A stretch of 64,000 nt of DNA, from positions 1,837,001 to 1,901,000 of the forward strand of contig NZ_AMWJ02000001.1 in NCBI RefSeq assembly GCF_000319305.2. Direction: 5' to 3'. Numbering within the stretch: the stretch's first letter is position 1; each line of letters starts with the position of its first letter. Below are positions 27,636 through 36,814 of this stretch, piece after piece. Source of the DNA: Pseudomonas bharatica CSV86 (GTDB lineage Bacteria; Pseudomonadota; Gammaproteobacteria; Pseudomonadales; Pseudomonadaceae). The position numbers and the translations under genes are program-made. The notes under the pieces are model-generated. The model saw only the letters and a list, made by a program, of their open reading frames with translations, searched no databases and was not told where the DNA came from.

Positions 27636-27831
27636 TCTGCTTCCCCACGGATGCAACGTCCCCGACCAATGCCCCGCAAACCTGCTGTTATCAACGATTC
27701 TGGCAGCTAGTATCAACAGTCCTGATACTCCGATTGCACATGCTGTTTCCTTGAATATGCAGCCGTACACTCGATCGTAATCCGGTCACAAACACCGGTC
27801 CCCACAACTAGAACAACAGGTGGAGATACGA

Positions 27832-29181
27832 ATGAGCCAGGTAGCGTTCGAAGACCTTCCGTTGAGCCGTTTTCATATTCGAACGGTTTTCAGCGGAACA
27901 GGAGGGCAGTTCAGCGATGGATTCGTGTTGGGCATCATCGGCATCGCCGTGAGCATGGCGGCGGGGCCTTTGCAATTGACAGCGCTGTGGATGGGGCTGC
28001 TCGGCGCGGCGTCGCTGGCAGGCTTGTTCATCGGCAGTCTGTTCGCCGGTCCGCTGGCCGACAGGTTCGGTCGGCGCACCATCTTCGCCTGGGACATGCT
28101 GCTGTTCGCGGTAATCTCCGCGTCGCAGTTCTTCGTCAATTCTCCTGAGCAGTTGCTGGCCTTGCGCTTGCTGCTGGGCCTGGTGCTCGGCTTCGACTAT
28201 GTCGTGTCCAAGTCGCTGGTCACCGAGTTTGCCCCACGACGTTATCGCGGGCGTCTGCTAAGTGTGCTGGCGGCAGCCTGGGCGGCGGGTTACGTCGCGG
28301 CTTACCTGGTGGGCTTCGCCATCCGCGATATCGGCCCGGATGCCTGGCGCCTGATGCTGGCGTTGAGCGGCGTGCCGGCCTTGCTGATCCTGCCGCTGCG
28401 CCTGGGCGTGCCCGAATCGCCGATCTGGCTGATGGCCAAAGGGCGTAGCGCCGAAGCGCTGGCGATCATCCATGCCAGGTTCGGTCCTCACGTGACCTTG
28501 CCGGCCGCAGCGCCTGCCATGGCGAAGAAACGCGGTGGCCTCGGCGAACTGATGAGCAGGCGCTGGCGCCGCAATACCCTGGTCGGCTGCGTGTTCTACA
28601 CCTGCCAGGTGATCCCGTTCTTCGCCCTCGGTACCTTCTCGCCCCGGGTGCTTGAAGCGCTGGATGTGCAGGACAAATTCGTCGGCGGCCTGGTTTACAA
28701 CGTGTTGTTGATGATCGGCGCGCTGCTCGGCCTGCTGATCATCGACCGGATTTCCCGTCGCGCCTTCCTGGTCGGCACCTTCTACCTCAGCGCCATCGGT
28801 CTCGCCGTGCTGGCCTATGGCGGGTTCGGCCCCCTGGGCACCATCCTGGCCTTCGGTTTCTTCGCCTGCGTACTGGCGGCGGCCGTGAACCTGGAATTCG
28901 TCTACCCACCGGAACTGTTCCCGACCCACCTGCGCGCCTCGGGCATCGGCCTGGCGGTGGCCGCCAGCCGCTTCGGCTCGGCCTTCGCCACGTTCCTGCT
29001 GCCGATTGCCGTGCAGCACCTGGGCATTCATGCCGCCCTGGGCGTATGTGTCGCGGTGCTGCTGTTCGGCGGAGTGTTCTGCCATCTGTTCGCCCCGGAA
29101 ACCAGCCAGGAAGCCTTGGCTGCAGTTAGCCCGGAAGGCGAGGGCGAGCCCGCGCCGCTGGGCTTCGCCGACACCAAGTAA
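27832..29181 (+). CDS. MFS metabolite transporter
   Basis: An inner-membrane carrier of 449 residues with twelve hydrophobic segments and the sugar/metabolite-porter motifs DRFGRRT after TM2, RLLLGLVLGFDYVVSKSLVTEFAPRRYRGRL (TM4-5 region) and PESPIWL after TM6. ATG 27832 has GGTGGAG nine bases upstream. It is the first gene of a plus-strand run (carrier, LysR regulator, lyase, BKACE fusion, FAD protein) and probably moves the substrate or product of that pathway. Confidence 0.9.
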   Translation: MSQVAFEDLPLSRFHIRTVFSGTGGQFSDGFVLGIIGIAVSMAAGPLQLTALWMGLLGAASLAGLFIGSLFAGPLADRFGRRTIFAWDMLLFAVISASQFFVNSPEQLLALRLLLGLVLGFDYVVSKSLVTEFAPRRYRGRLLSVLAAAWAAGYVAAYLVGFAIRDIGPDAWRLMLALSGVPALLILPLRLGVPESPIWLMAKGRSAEALAIIHARFGPHVTLPAAAPAMAKKRGGLGELMSRRWRRNTLVGCVFYTCQVIPFFALGTFSPRVLEALDVQDKFVGGLVYNVLLMIGALLGLLIIDRISRRAFLVGTFYLSAIGLAVLAYGGFGPLGTILAFGFFACVLAAAVNLEFVYPPELFPTHLRASGIGLAVAASRFGSAFATFLLPIAVQHLGIHAALGVCVAVLLFGGVFCHLFAPETSQEALAAVSPEGEGEPAPLGFADTK

Positions 29182-29192
29182 CCCGAGAGGAG

Positions 29193-30187
29193 ATGCCCAT
29201 GCCAGCCGGCAAGCTTATCGATATGTACGCGGTGCAGGTGTTCGTTGCCGTGACCGAGGAGGGCAGCATGTCGGGGGCGGCAAGCCGCATGGGGATTTCC
29301 CAGTCGGGGTGTCGCAGATGGTTCGGCAACTGGAGGACGATCTCGGCGTGATCCTGGTCGATCGCACCACCCGGCCGCTGACCCTGACGCCGTTCGGCCT
29401 GGCCTTGCGCAACCGCGGCGCGATCCTTAGCGAGGAGCTGTGCAACCTCAAGGCACAGGTGCTCGACGCCGGGCGCGGGGTCAAGCCCGACCTGCGCATC
29501 GGCCTGGTGGACTCCTTCGCCGCCACCTGCGGTTCGGCCTTTACCCGGCAGATGCTGGGAAGGGTCGCGCAACTGTCGGTACGCACCGGCCTCAGCCCGC
29601 AACAGGGCGAGTCGCTGCTGCGCCGTGACCTCGACCTGATCATCACCAGCGATCCGCTGATGGACGCCAACGACGTGGTGCGCTACCGGTTGTTCACCGA
29701 GCGCTACTTCGTCATCACCCCGAAGGCACTGGACAAACCGCTGCAGAGTCTCGACGACCTGCGCGCCCTGGCCAACGTGCTGCCGGTGGTGCGCTTCAAC
29801 CGCCTGTCCCAGGTGGGCCTGCAGATCGAACGGCATATGCGTGGGCTCGGCGTGCGCATGCCCAACCGCCTGGAACTGGACAACGCCGACGCCCTGACCG
29901 CCATGGTCGCCGATGGCATCGGCTGGGCCGTGACCAGCCCCATGTGTTTCCTCCAGGCCTGCACCTGGGTGGAAAACGTCACCGCCCACCTGGTGCCGCA
30001 ATTGAGCCTGGAGCGCTCGCTGTACCTGGTGGCCCGTCGCAACGAATACAGCGCCTTCTTCGCCGATGCCTGCGAGACGGCGCGCAACGTAATCCTGGAC
30101 ACCTTCCTGCCGCGGCTGAGCGCCTTGGGCAAAGGTGTCGAAACACTGGTAACCATCGATGAGGAAGATTCCCGTGAGTATTTTTGA
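29193..30187 (+). pseudogene. LysR-type regulator, frameshifted as written
   Basis: The first codons (from ATG 29193) give IDMYAVQVFVAVTEEGSMSGAASRMGISQS, the start of a LysR helix-turn-helix. The frame then breaks at about 29304-29308 (TCGGGGTGTCG) exactly in the recognition helix. With one base restored it reads ISQS-A/G-VSQMVRQLEDDLGVILVDR and continues as a complete LysR effector domain to 30187, about 332 residues. It lies 11 bases after the MFS gene and overlaps the lyase start, so it likely controls this cluster. Confidence 0.85.
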
Positions 30188-31586
30188 AAGCGTCGGCGAG
30201 CGGATCGAGCAAGACTACGTCGGCGAAGTACGGATCCCCGCTGGCAAGCTGTACGGCGTCAACACCGTGCGCGGCTTCGACAATCTCAGCGTTTCGCCGC
30301 TGAGCATTGCTCACTACCCGGCGTTCCGCGATGCCTTTGCCCAATGCAAATGGGCCGCCGCCCTGGCCAACCTGGACTGCGGGGTGATTTCCCCGGAGCA
30401 GAGCGAGGCCATCGTCCTCGCCTGCCAGGACATCATCGCCGGCAACTGCGATGATTCGCTGATCGTCGACCTGCTGGAAGGCTCCGGCGGTACCTCGACC
30501 AACATGAACTTCAACGAGGTGGTGGCCAACCGCGCCCAGCTGTTCATGGGTCACGCCGCGGGCCGCTATGACATCGTCCATCCCAACGACCAGGTCAATG
30601 CCTCGCAATCGACCAACGATGTCTACCCGGCGGCCTTGAAGATCGCTACTCACACCATGCTCGGAGGCCTGATCGACGAGGTCCGCCAGCTTGCCGCGCA
30701 GTTCGACGCCAAGGCCGTCCAGTTCGCCGACGTACTCCACCTTGGCCGTACCTGCCTGCAGGATGCCCAGCCGATGCGCCTGGGGCAGTTGTTCTCCGGC
30801 TACGCTTCGCTCACCCATCGCCTGGCCGAAGAGCTGGTCGCGGTGCGGGCCAAGCTGCATACCCTGCCATTGGGCGGTACCGCCATCGGTACCGGCTTCG
30901 GCGCCCCGGCCGCCTATCGAGGTGCAGTGTATCGCCATCTGGGCGAGGTCACCGGCGTGGCTTACCGGGCCCCGGAAAACGCCTTCGATGCCATGCAGAA
31001 CATGGACGTGTTCTCCCGCGTTTCCGCCGAGCTGCGCACCTGCGCGGCGGCCCTGGCGAAGATCGCCGGCGACCTGACCAAGCTGTCTTCCGGCCCGGTC
31101 GGCGGAGTCGGGGAACTGAAGCTGCCGGAAGCCCAGGCCGGCTCCTCGATCATGCCGGGCAAGGTCAACCCGGTACTGCCGATGGCCATGATCCAGCTCA
31201 GCTTCGCGGTGATCGGCAACGACGTCGCCGTGGCCCAGGCGGTGCAGGCCGGCGAACTGGAGATCAACCATTTCGAGCCGGTGGTGGCCTCGCGGGTGTT
31301 CGACAGCATCACCTTGCTTACCCAGGGGATCCAGCGCTTTCGCGAAAAATGCATCGCCGGTATCCAGGCCGATGAGGCGCGCAACCTGGCCCATCTCACC
31401 GACTCCATGGCCGTCGCCACCGCGCTGGTACCGCGCCTGGGCTATGCCAAGGTCAGCAAGCTGGCGCGGCAGTCGGTCAATGAGGGACGCTCGTTGCTGG
31501 CGATCATGGCCGAGAGCGGAGTGATGGGCGAAGCCGAGGCCATGGCGGCGATCGAGAAGGCATCGCGGCCGGTGTTTGAAAGCTGA
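30174..31586 (+). CDS. Aspartase/fumarase-superfamily lyase
   Basis: About 470 residues with the superfamily blocks in order: LLEGSGGTSTNMNFNEVVANRA (substrate dicarboxylate loop), HPNDQVNASQSTNDVYP and the catalytic SS loop GSSIMPGKVNPV. It eliminates a group such as ammonia or water from a succinyl-type substrate. The motif SIMPGKVNPV is intermediate between aspartases and class II fumarases, so the exact substrate is not assigned. I prefer GTG 30174 (AGGA eight bases upstream) over ATG 30159, which has no ribosome site. It overlaps the LysR gene and is followed by a terminator. Confidence 0.85.
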   Translation: MSIFESVGERIEQDYVGEVRIPAGKLYGVNTVRGFDNLSVSPLSIAHYPAFRDAFAQCKWAAALANLDCGVISPEQSEAIVLACQDIIAGNCDDSLIVDLLEGSGGTSTNMNFNEVVANRAQLFMGHAAGRYDIVHPNDQVNASQSTNDVYPAALKIATHTMLGGLIDEVRQLAAQFDAKAVQFADVLHLGRTCLQDAQPMRLGQLFSGYASLTHRLAEELVAVRAKLHTLPLGGTAIGTGFGAPAAYRGAVYRHLGEVTGVAYRAPENAFDAMQNMDVFSRVSAELRTCAAALAKIAGDLTKLSSGPVGGVGELKLPEAQAGSSIMPGKVNPVLPMAMIQLSFAVIGNDVAVAQAVQAGELEINHFEPVVASRVFDSITLLTQGIQRFREKCIAGIQADEARNLAHLTDSMAVATALVPRLGYAKVSKLARQSVNEGRSLLAIMAESGVMGEAEAMAAIEKASRPVFES

Positions 31587-31620
31587 ACGCGGAGGTTCTG
31601 CTTGGAAGGCGTTTTGCCGG

Positions 31621-31645
31621 GCACCGCTGATGCGGTGCTTTTTTT
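31621..31645 (+). terminator. Intrinsic terminator after the lyase gene
   Basis: GCACCGC (31621-31627), loop TGAT, GCGGTGC (31632-31638) and a run of eight Ts. It separates the carrier-LysR-lyase unit from the BKACE fusion, which must have its own promoter or depend on readthrough. Confidence 0.9.
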
Positions 31646-31828
31646 CCCCCGGGCATTTCCAGGTTGGCTGCGAGCCTCTCCAACCTGCTTTTTCAGCCTT
31701 CCCCACTCCTTTGGGTAGTTACCTCCCGCGCGCCGATTGAATCAAATCCTTACCGACCCCGGAGCATTCCGGACGGTGTTTCTCCGGGGCGCCTTGCAGG
31801 CCTTATTGCCACGAGAAAAGGAGGATTC

Positions 31829-34800
31829 ATGGCCATCAGCATGTTCATTACCGCGGCTCCGGTTGGTGCCGTACCCCGCTTCGTATCCTCTGTCGAACCG
31901 AAGTTCCTTGCCGACTCCAGCCTCGACGATGCCCGCGGCTTGTCCACGCAGGCACTCACCGATGCCGGCTGGGAAGCCATCGGGCCCGGCGGTTTGCTCC
32001 TGAGCCCGGCAGCCAGCAACAGTGCCACAGTGCCCTTCGCCTGGATCCGGCAACTGGGCTCGCGCCAACTGCAACAGGATATCGTCCAGGTCCTGACCGG
32101 TTCGGGCTGGACGGCCGACGACTCCGAGGCGCTGACCCAGACCGACCCGGCTCAATTGCCGTTTCTGCCACCGGCCCTGATCCGGGCCATCGAGGCTGAC
32201 CACTGCGAATTGCTGACGGCGCTGGCCGGGCGCGGCTGGCACCGTGTCGGCAGTGGCTGGTGGAATCCGTTGCGCGCGGCGTCGCCGTATGTGCCGGTGA
32301 CCCCAGGGGCGATCATCGATGCCGCCCATGAAGCGGTAATCGAGGGCGCGGCCATCGTTCACCTGCATACTCGCGACTTGTCCGACTTCCGGCAACTGCC
32401 TATAGGGTCGACGGCCGATACCCTTGCCAGCGGTAGGCAACGCAACCTGATCGATGCGCAGCAATACGACGAAATCGTCTGTACGCTGCATAAACAGGTG
32501 CCAGCCGCGGTGCTCAACCTGTCCACCAGCGTGCGCGGCGGCAGCGACTACGACAGCCCGCTGCGCCGCGAACACCTGCGCGACTATGGCGCCGCGCAAC
32601 GGGGCGCGGAGATGGCCTCGCTGAGCCCTGGCCCGGTGATCTTCCAGGCCGGTGGCAGCTACGACAACACGCCAGGGTTCCTCGACGCGCAATTGCGCCA
32701 TTTCGCCACGGCGGGAGTCAGGCCGGAGATCGAGGTGTTCAATCACGGCATCCTCGACAGCGCCCTCGGCGATTACGCGCCGCGCCTGCGCGAAACCGGC
32801 GAGCCGGTGTTGTTCATGCTGGTGGCTGGGGTCGATCAGTACCGGCGTGCCGTCGATGGCAGCCTGCACGACGACTCGCTGATTCCCGCTGCGGTGCGAA
32901 AGTCCGTCATTACCCAGGTGATCGACGGCAGCCCGGCGGCGCTGGCGCAGGCTATTGCCAGTACTGTGGAGTACCTGAGACCGCTGGTCCGGCGAATTCG
33001 CCAACAGCTGCCGGGTGCGCAGATTTCTGCCCTGCTGCCGGGGCCGCTGTTGCGCATCCTGCCCGAGGTGGCCGTGCATCTTGGGCTGGATGGTGTACGG
33101 GTCGGTCTGGAAGACGCGCTCACTGTGCCCGATGAACAGGTACCCGGCGGGGTGCGCAAGGCAACCACTGCCGAGCAGGTGCGTTATGCACGGCGGCGGC
33201 TAGAAGCCTTGGGCGTACAGGTGCTGACGGCGGAACAGACTCGCGAGCGCCTGCACATGCCCTTGCGCGAGGTGGCGCTGTTCCGCACCGTGGCTGCGGC
33301 CCTCAAGCCGTTCGCCAGCAGTGCGCCGCCCAACGCTCCGCGGGTCCTGGCAGAGCAAGTCCTGGAAGCGTTGACGCCTTTTCGCCAGGACTATCTGGCG
33401 CGCGAGCGGCGGTTGCTCGACGCCCTCGATGTACACCTCGCTGGCCAGGCAGTACCGCCATCCGACTGGCTTGGCGAACTAGCCGTGCGGGCCATCGCCG
33501 ACGCTGGCCTGCATGTGCGCTATTTCATTGAGGAGCGCGACCGTTATCCCCGGCCGCTGGCCAATTTCGGCAAGCGGCTCTATGCATTGCAGGCCATCAA
33601 TTTCGTCCGCGAACTGCTGGTCGAGGCGGGTCGTCCGACCCTGGCCTGGGACGAGGCCCTGGCGACCCTGGCCGCCAGCGATGGCCTGCCGCCCGACAGC
33701 TATCAGGTCGAGCGCAGCCAGTTCAAGGGCGCGGATCTGCGCCTGCTCGAATACTTGGCCTCGATCCCTTGCCGCTACAACCGCTCGCGCACCCTGGCGG
33801 TGAATACCGAACTGCGTTTCGACGCCGACTACAGCAGCACCATGGCAATTCTGTTCGAGACCATCCATGAGCATTTCAGTGCCTTGCGCCGGCGTGCCGG
33901 CAGCGATGTCGAGGCCAAGCAGGCTGGCACCCGGCTGTACCGGGTGCGTACGGTCGAGGTCGAGGAGGTCGAGCAGGGGCGCTTGCCCGCCGAGCTGGAG
34001 CAGCATGCCTGGGTCGTGCTGCCGAGCACGCCGACCACCAACTATCCCGAGGGCATTGCCTTGGGCAAGGGGCTGACCGCGACCTTCGGGCGCTTTCTCG
34101 CCGAGGTCGCCGGGCGCCCGGTCGGTGTGGCCGGGCTGATCCACTCCGGCATCGACGGCCAGGGCAATGCGGTAGTCGAGGCGACCATGCTGCACAATCG
34201 CTTTGCCCTCAATACTCCCTGGCATGAGCAGATCATTGGCCACAGCGCCGGGCTGATCTACGACCAACTCCTGCTGCCGCGCATCGTCGAGCATAGCCAG
34301 CACCTGGCCCGTGATGCCAGCGGTGCGGTGCGGCGCGACAGCACCGGCTTGCCCTTGCTGGACGATGGCCGGATAGCCAAGCGCCTGTCATTCCAGGGCA
34401 TCGACGACCTGCCGCGTCTGCACCTGCTGGCTCATAGCTCCGGTATTTCCACCCTTCAGCAACTGGACAACGCCTTGCGCCGCGACATGCAGGCCCTGGG
34501 CTATTCGGCTATCGAGCAGGAGGAGATCTTCAACCGGGCAGTGGGAATCTCCTTCGGCTCGGCCAGCGATATCAACCTCGAACTGCCGGGAACGCCGGTG
34601 GTGGACATCACCGCGTACAACGATATCCGCAGCCTGGCCGGTACCACCACGGCGGATTACCTGCCGAAAACCGATGCCGAACGGGATGCCACGGTCTACC
34701 GCCTGCATGCCGGCCTTGGCGGCGCTCATCGCTATTGCCATGGTCGCTGGGTGCATTACCGCAAGGGGCCGGCACGCCGGGTGTTGCGCCTGAAGGGGGT

Positions 34801-34975
34801 CGTGCTGCGGGAGGACCCGGTACGCCTGCACGACGGCCACTCGATCCGACGCTATCTGGAGGGTGCGCCGACATCGCTGATCGAACTGATCCAGAGCTTT
34901 CTCGGGGCGCCCGGCAATATCCGCGCCGACATGATCATGCGCGAATTCCATGGCGCCTGCCGTAGCGGCGCCTGA
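31829..34975 (+). CDS. BKACE (DUF849) domain fused to an uncharacterised ~600-residue region
   Basis: A 1048-residue protein. After about 130 N-terminal residues with no known match, a DUF849 beta-keto acid cleavage domain runs from VPVTPGAIIDAAHEAVIEGA to about residue 450. It keeps the zinc-binding HLH in IVHLHTRD and the catalytic-loop glutamate in RVGLEDALTVP. Such enzymes use acetyl-CoA to cleave beta-keto acids. Stand-alone BKACE proteins are about 300 residues, so the remaining C-terminal 550-600 residues are an extra module that I cannot assign; it contains CRYNRSRTLAVNTELRFDADYSS and FALNTPWHEQIIGHSAGLIYDQ. ATG 31829 has a strong AAAGGAGG site. The FAD protein gene follows after 28 bases. 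Confidence 0.8.
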   Translation: MAISMFITAAPVGAVPRFVSSVEPKFLADSSLDDARGLSTQALTDAGWEAIGPGGLLLSPAASNSATVPFAWIRQLGSRQLQQDIVQVLTGSGWTADDSEALTQTDPAQLPFLPPALIRAIEADHCELLTALAGRGWHRVGSGWWNPLRAASPYVPVTPGAIIDAAHEAVIEGAAIVHLHTRDLSDFRQLPIGSTADTLASGRQRNLIDAQQYDEIVCTLHKQVPAAVLNLSTSVRGGSDYDSPLRREHLRDYGAAQRGAEMASLSPGPVIFQAGGSYDNTPGFLDAQLRHFATAGVRPEIEVFNHGILDSALGDYAPRLRETGEPVLFMLVAGVDQYRRAVDGSLHDDSLIPAAVRKSVITQVIDGSPAALAQAIASTVEYLRPLVRRIRQQLPGAQISALLPGPLLRILPEVAVHLGLDGVRVGLEDALTVPDEQVPGGVRKATTAEQVRYARRRLEALGVQVLTAEQTRERLHMPLREVALFRTVAAALKPFASSAPPNAPRVLAEQVLEALTPFRQDYLARERRLLDALDVHLAGQAVPPSDWLGELAVRAIADAGLHVRYFIEERDRYPRPLANFGKRLYALQAINFVRELLVEAGRPTLAWDEALATLAASDGLPPDSYQVERSQFKGADLRLLEYLASIPCRYNRSRTLAVNTELRFDADYSSTMAILFETIHEHFSALRRRAGSDVEAKQAGTRLYRVRTVEVEEVEQGRLPAELEQHAWVVLPSTPTTNYPEGIALGKGLTATFGRFLAEVAGRPVGVAGLIHSGIDGQGNAVVEATMLHNRFALNTPWHEQIIGHSAGLIYDQLLLPRIVEHSQHLARDASGAVRRDSTGLPLLDDGRIAKRLSFQGIDDLPRLHLLAHSSGISTLQQLDNALRRDMQALGYSAIEQEEIFNRAVGISFGSASDINLELPGTPVVDITAYNDIRSLAGTTTADYLPKTDAERDATVYRLHAGLGGAHRYCHGRWVHYRKGPARRVLRLKGVVLREDPVRLHDGHSIRRYLEGAPTSLIELIQSFLGAPGNIRADMIMREFHGACRSGA

Positions 34976-35003
34976 GGCGCGCAGACCCAACAGGGAGTTT
35001 GAT

Positions 35004-36452
35004 ATGAACATCGCACTCATCGGCGGCGGTTGCAGCGCCGTACTGATTTGCAAGGCGCTGGCCGCCCAGGCTGACCAACTCGCAGGTAGCGAAGTGGTCA
35101 TCTACGAGCAGAGCGGCCGTTTTGGCCCGGGTATTCCCTATGGCCAGGACAGCACCATCGAGGACTTCATCCTCAACATGGCCAGCTTCACCTTGGGCAC
35201 CGAACCCGATGTGCCCGACGGTTTCGCTCGCTGGCTGCAGCGCCAGCCCGGGCAGTTGGCGGAGCAGCGCGCCGGCTACGTCGGCCGGCGCCTGATGGGC
35301 CAGTACCTGATGGAGGAGTTGGCGGCCGCCAGCAGGGTTCTGGCGCGGCACGGTGTACGGGTCAGGACGCAGGCCGAGACGGTGCACGGCATCGATAGGA
35401 TCGGCGAGGTTTACCGGGTACGCAGCGACGCGAGCCAGGCAGCGTTCGGCAAAGTGATCCTGGCGGTTGGCCATGTGCCCAAGCGTGACCACTTCGCCGA
35501 GGTGCCGGGCTGTTTCAGCAACCCCTATCACGATCTCGAACGTCTGAAGGCTAGCATCCGGCCGGGAGCCCATGTCGGCATCCTTGGTTCCAAGCTGACC
35601 GCCATCGACATGGCCTTGCTCGCCGACCGGCTGGGGGCAGGGCATATCTCCCTGTATTCCAATTCTGGCCGGCTGCCCTTGGTGCGCGGGGTGGTCGACG
35701 AGCAGCAGGCCGAGGCGCCACCGGGCGAGCCGCGGGTCAGCAGCCTGGCGGGTTTCCTCGCCTGGTTCCGCCAGGCGCGGAACTGGGCGGGCGAATACCC
35801 GGGGCTGCTGGCACCGATGGCGCCGTTGCAACGGTTGCGGGCGGAGATCGCCAGTGCCGGGCAGCGGCGTGACTGGCAGATCGCGCTGGATGCCACCAAG
35901 GGAATGATCGACGGGTTCTGGACGCGCCTGGACAGCAGCGAGAAGCGCCGGTTCTTCCGCAAGTACCAAGGCTTGTGGATGAGTTACCGGCACCCGATGC
36001 CGTTGCATAACGCGCGCCGTATCGAAACGTTGCTGGCCGAGGGGCGCCTGAGTATCCATCGCGGCTACCGGTCCACGCGGATCGCGGCGGACGGGCGGAT
36101 TCTGGTCGACCTGGGTGAACAGACCCTGAGTCCAGACTGCGCTATCGATGCCACCGGCTTTTCCGGCAACCTGGCGCGCCTGGCGTCGCCCCTGATCGAG
36201 CAACTACTCGATGCCGGGATCGTCCGCCAGCATCGCCATGGCGGCATTGCGGTGGCGCCCGAGACCCATGAGGTCGAGGGCCAGCATGGGTTTTACGCGA
36301 TCGGGCCGCTGACCCAGGGCAGCCTGTTCTACGTGTCGGCCATCGAGCGCCTGGTGGTCCATGCGCGGGAGATCGTCGGCCATCTGCTGGAGGCGCAAGC
36401 GCGGCAGGCGCGGCTAGTCGAAGGAGGGCTCAGGGCAGGCAGCCAAGCGTGA
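35004..36452 (+). CDS. FAD/NAD(P)-binding protein (NAD_binding_9 type)
   Basis: A 482-residue flavoprotein-like product. It starts with the dinucleotide motif MNIALIGGGCSAVLICKAL and has YEQSGRFGPGIPYG, a second nucleotide-binding region KVILAVGHVPKRD, HVGILGSKLTAIDMA and CAIDATGFSGN near the end. These are features of the FAD-NAD(P)-binding family related to N-hydroxylases, but no substrate motif is diagnostic. ATG 35004 has GGGAG ten bases upstream. It directly follows the BKACE fusion and overlaps, convergently, the LuxR-type gene by 23 bases. Confidence 0.85.
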   Translation: MNIALIGGGCSAVLICKALAAQADQLAGSEVVIYEQSGRFGPGIPYGQDSTIEDFILNMASFTLGTEPDVPDGFARWLQRQPGQLAEQRAGYVGRRLMGQYLMEELAAASRVLARHGVRVRTQAETVHGIDRIGEVYRVRSDASQAAFGKVILAVGHVPKRDHFAEVPGCFSNPYHDLERLKASIRPGAHVGILGSKLTAIDMALLADRLGAGHISLYSNSGRLPLVRGVVDEQQAEAPPGEPRVSSLAGFLAWFRQARNWAGEYPGLLAPMAPLQRLRAEIASAGQRRDWQIALDATKGMIDGFWTRLDSSEKRRFFRKYQGLWMSYRHPMPLHNARRIETLLAEGRLSIHRGYRSTRIAADGRILVDLGEQTLSPDCAIDATGFSGNLARLASPLIEQLLDAGIVRQHRHGGIAVAPETHEVEGQHGFYAIGPLTQGSLFYVSAIERLVVHAREIVGHLLEAQARQARLVEGGLRAGSQA

Positions 36453-36702
36453 GGGCCAGGGCTACTGCCGCGGTCATGTTCCGTGCACCTAGTTTGAGCA
36501 GGGTGTTGCGGACATGAAACTTGACCGTGTTGATCGAGATGCCGAGGGATCTGGCGATTTCCTTGGCGGTCTTGCCGGCAGCCACTTCGCCCAGGACTTC
36601 ACGTTCCCGTGCGGTCAGGGGGGCGGGTGGCGCCGGGTTCATCGAGGGGGAGATCATGCTCCGCTGCGCGGAGGCATTCCAGTGCAGGTGCTCGCCGTCC
36701 AT
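36430..36702 (-). CDS. HTH-only LuxR/GerE-type regulator
   Basis: A 90-residue protein that is essentially only the LuxR DNA-binding domain: LTAREREVLGEVAAGKTAKEIARSLGISINTVKFHVRNTLLKLGA. There is no receiver or autoinducer domain, only a 28-residue leader. It converges on the FAD-protein gene and overlaps its end. It may set expression of the neighbouring cluster. The start could also lie further upstream; ATG 36702 is the first good choice. Confidence 0.8.
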   Translation of the reverse strand: MDGEHLHWNASAQRSMISPSMNPAPPAPLTAREREVLGEVAAGKTAKEIARSLGISINTVKFHVRNTLLKLGARNMTAAVALALTLGCLP

Positions 36703-36814
36703 GAGGTGTTCTGCTCCATGTGGGTTCCTGTGGGCATGCCTTGCCGCCCCTTGCGGCAGAGGGAGATGCGAAGGCGTGGGCAGGCCAGGCGCGCGACGAC
36801 GCCTGGCGCCGGGA

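Noticed and set aside
30174..36452. Nitrosuccinate-type (CreE/CreD) diazo/nitro pathway suggested by a lyase plus flavoprotein
   Set aside because: The FAD protein is a different family from CreE and much shorter, and the lyase motifs fit aspartases/fumarases generally. The hypothesis is not supported beyond the superfamily.
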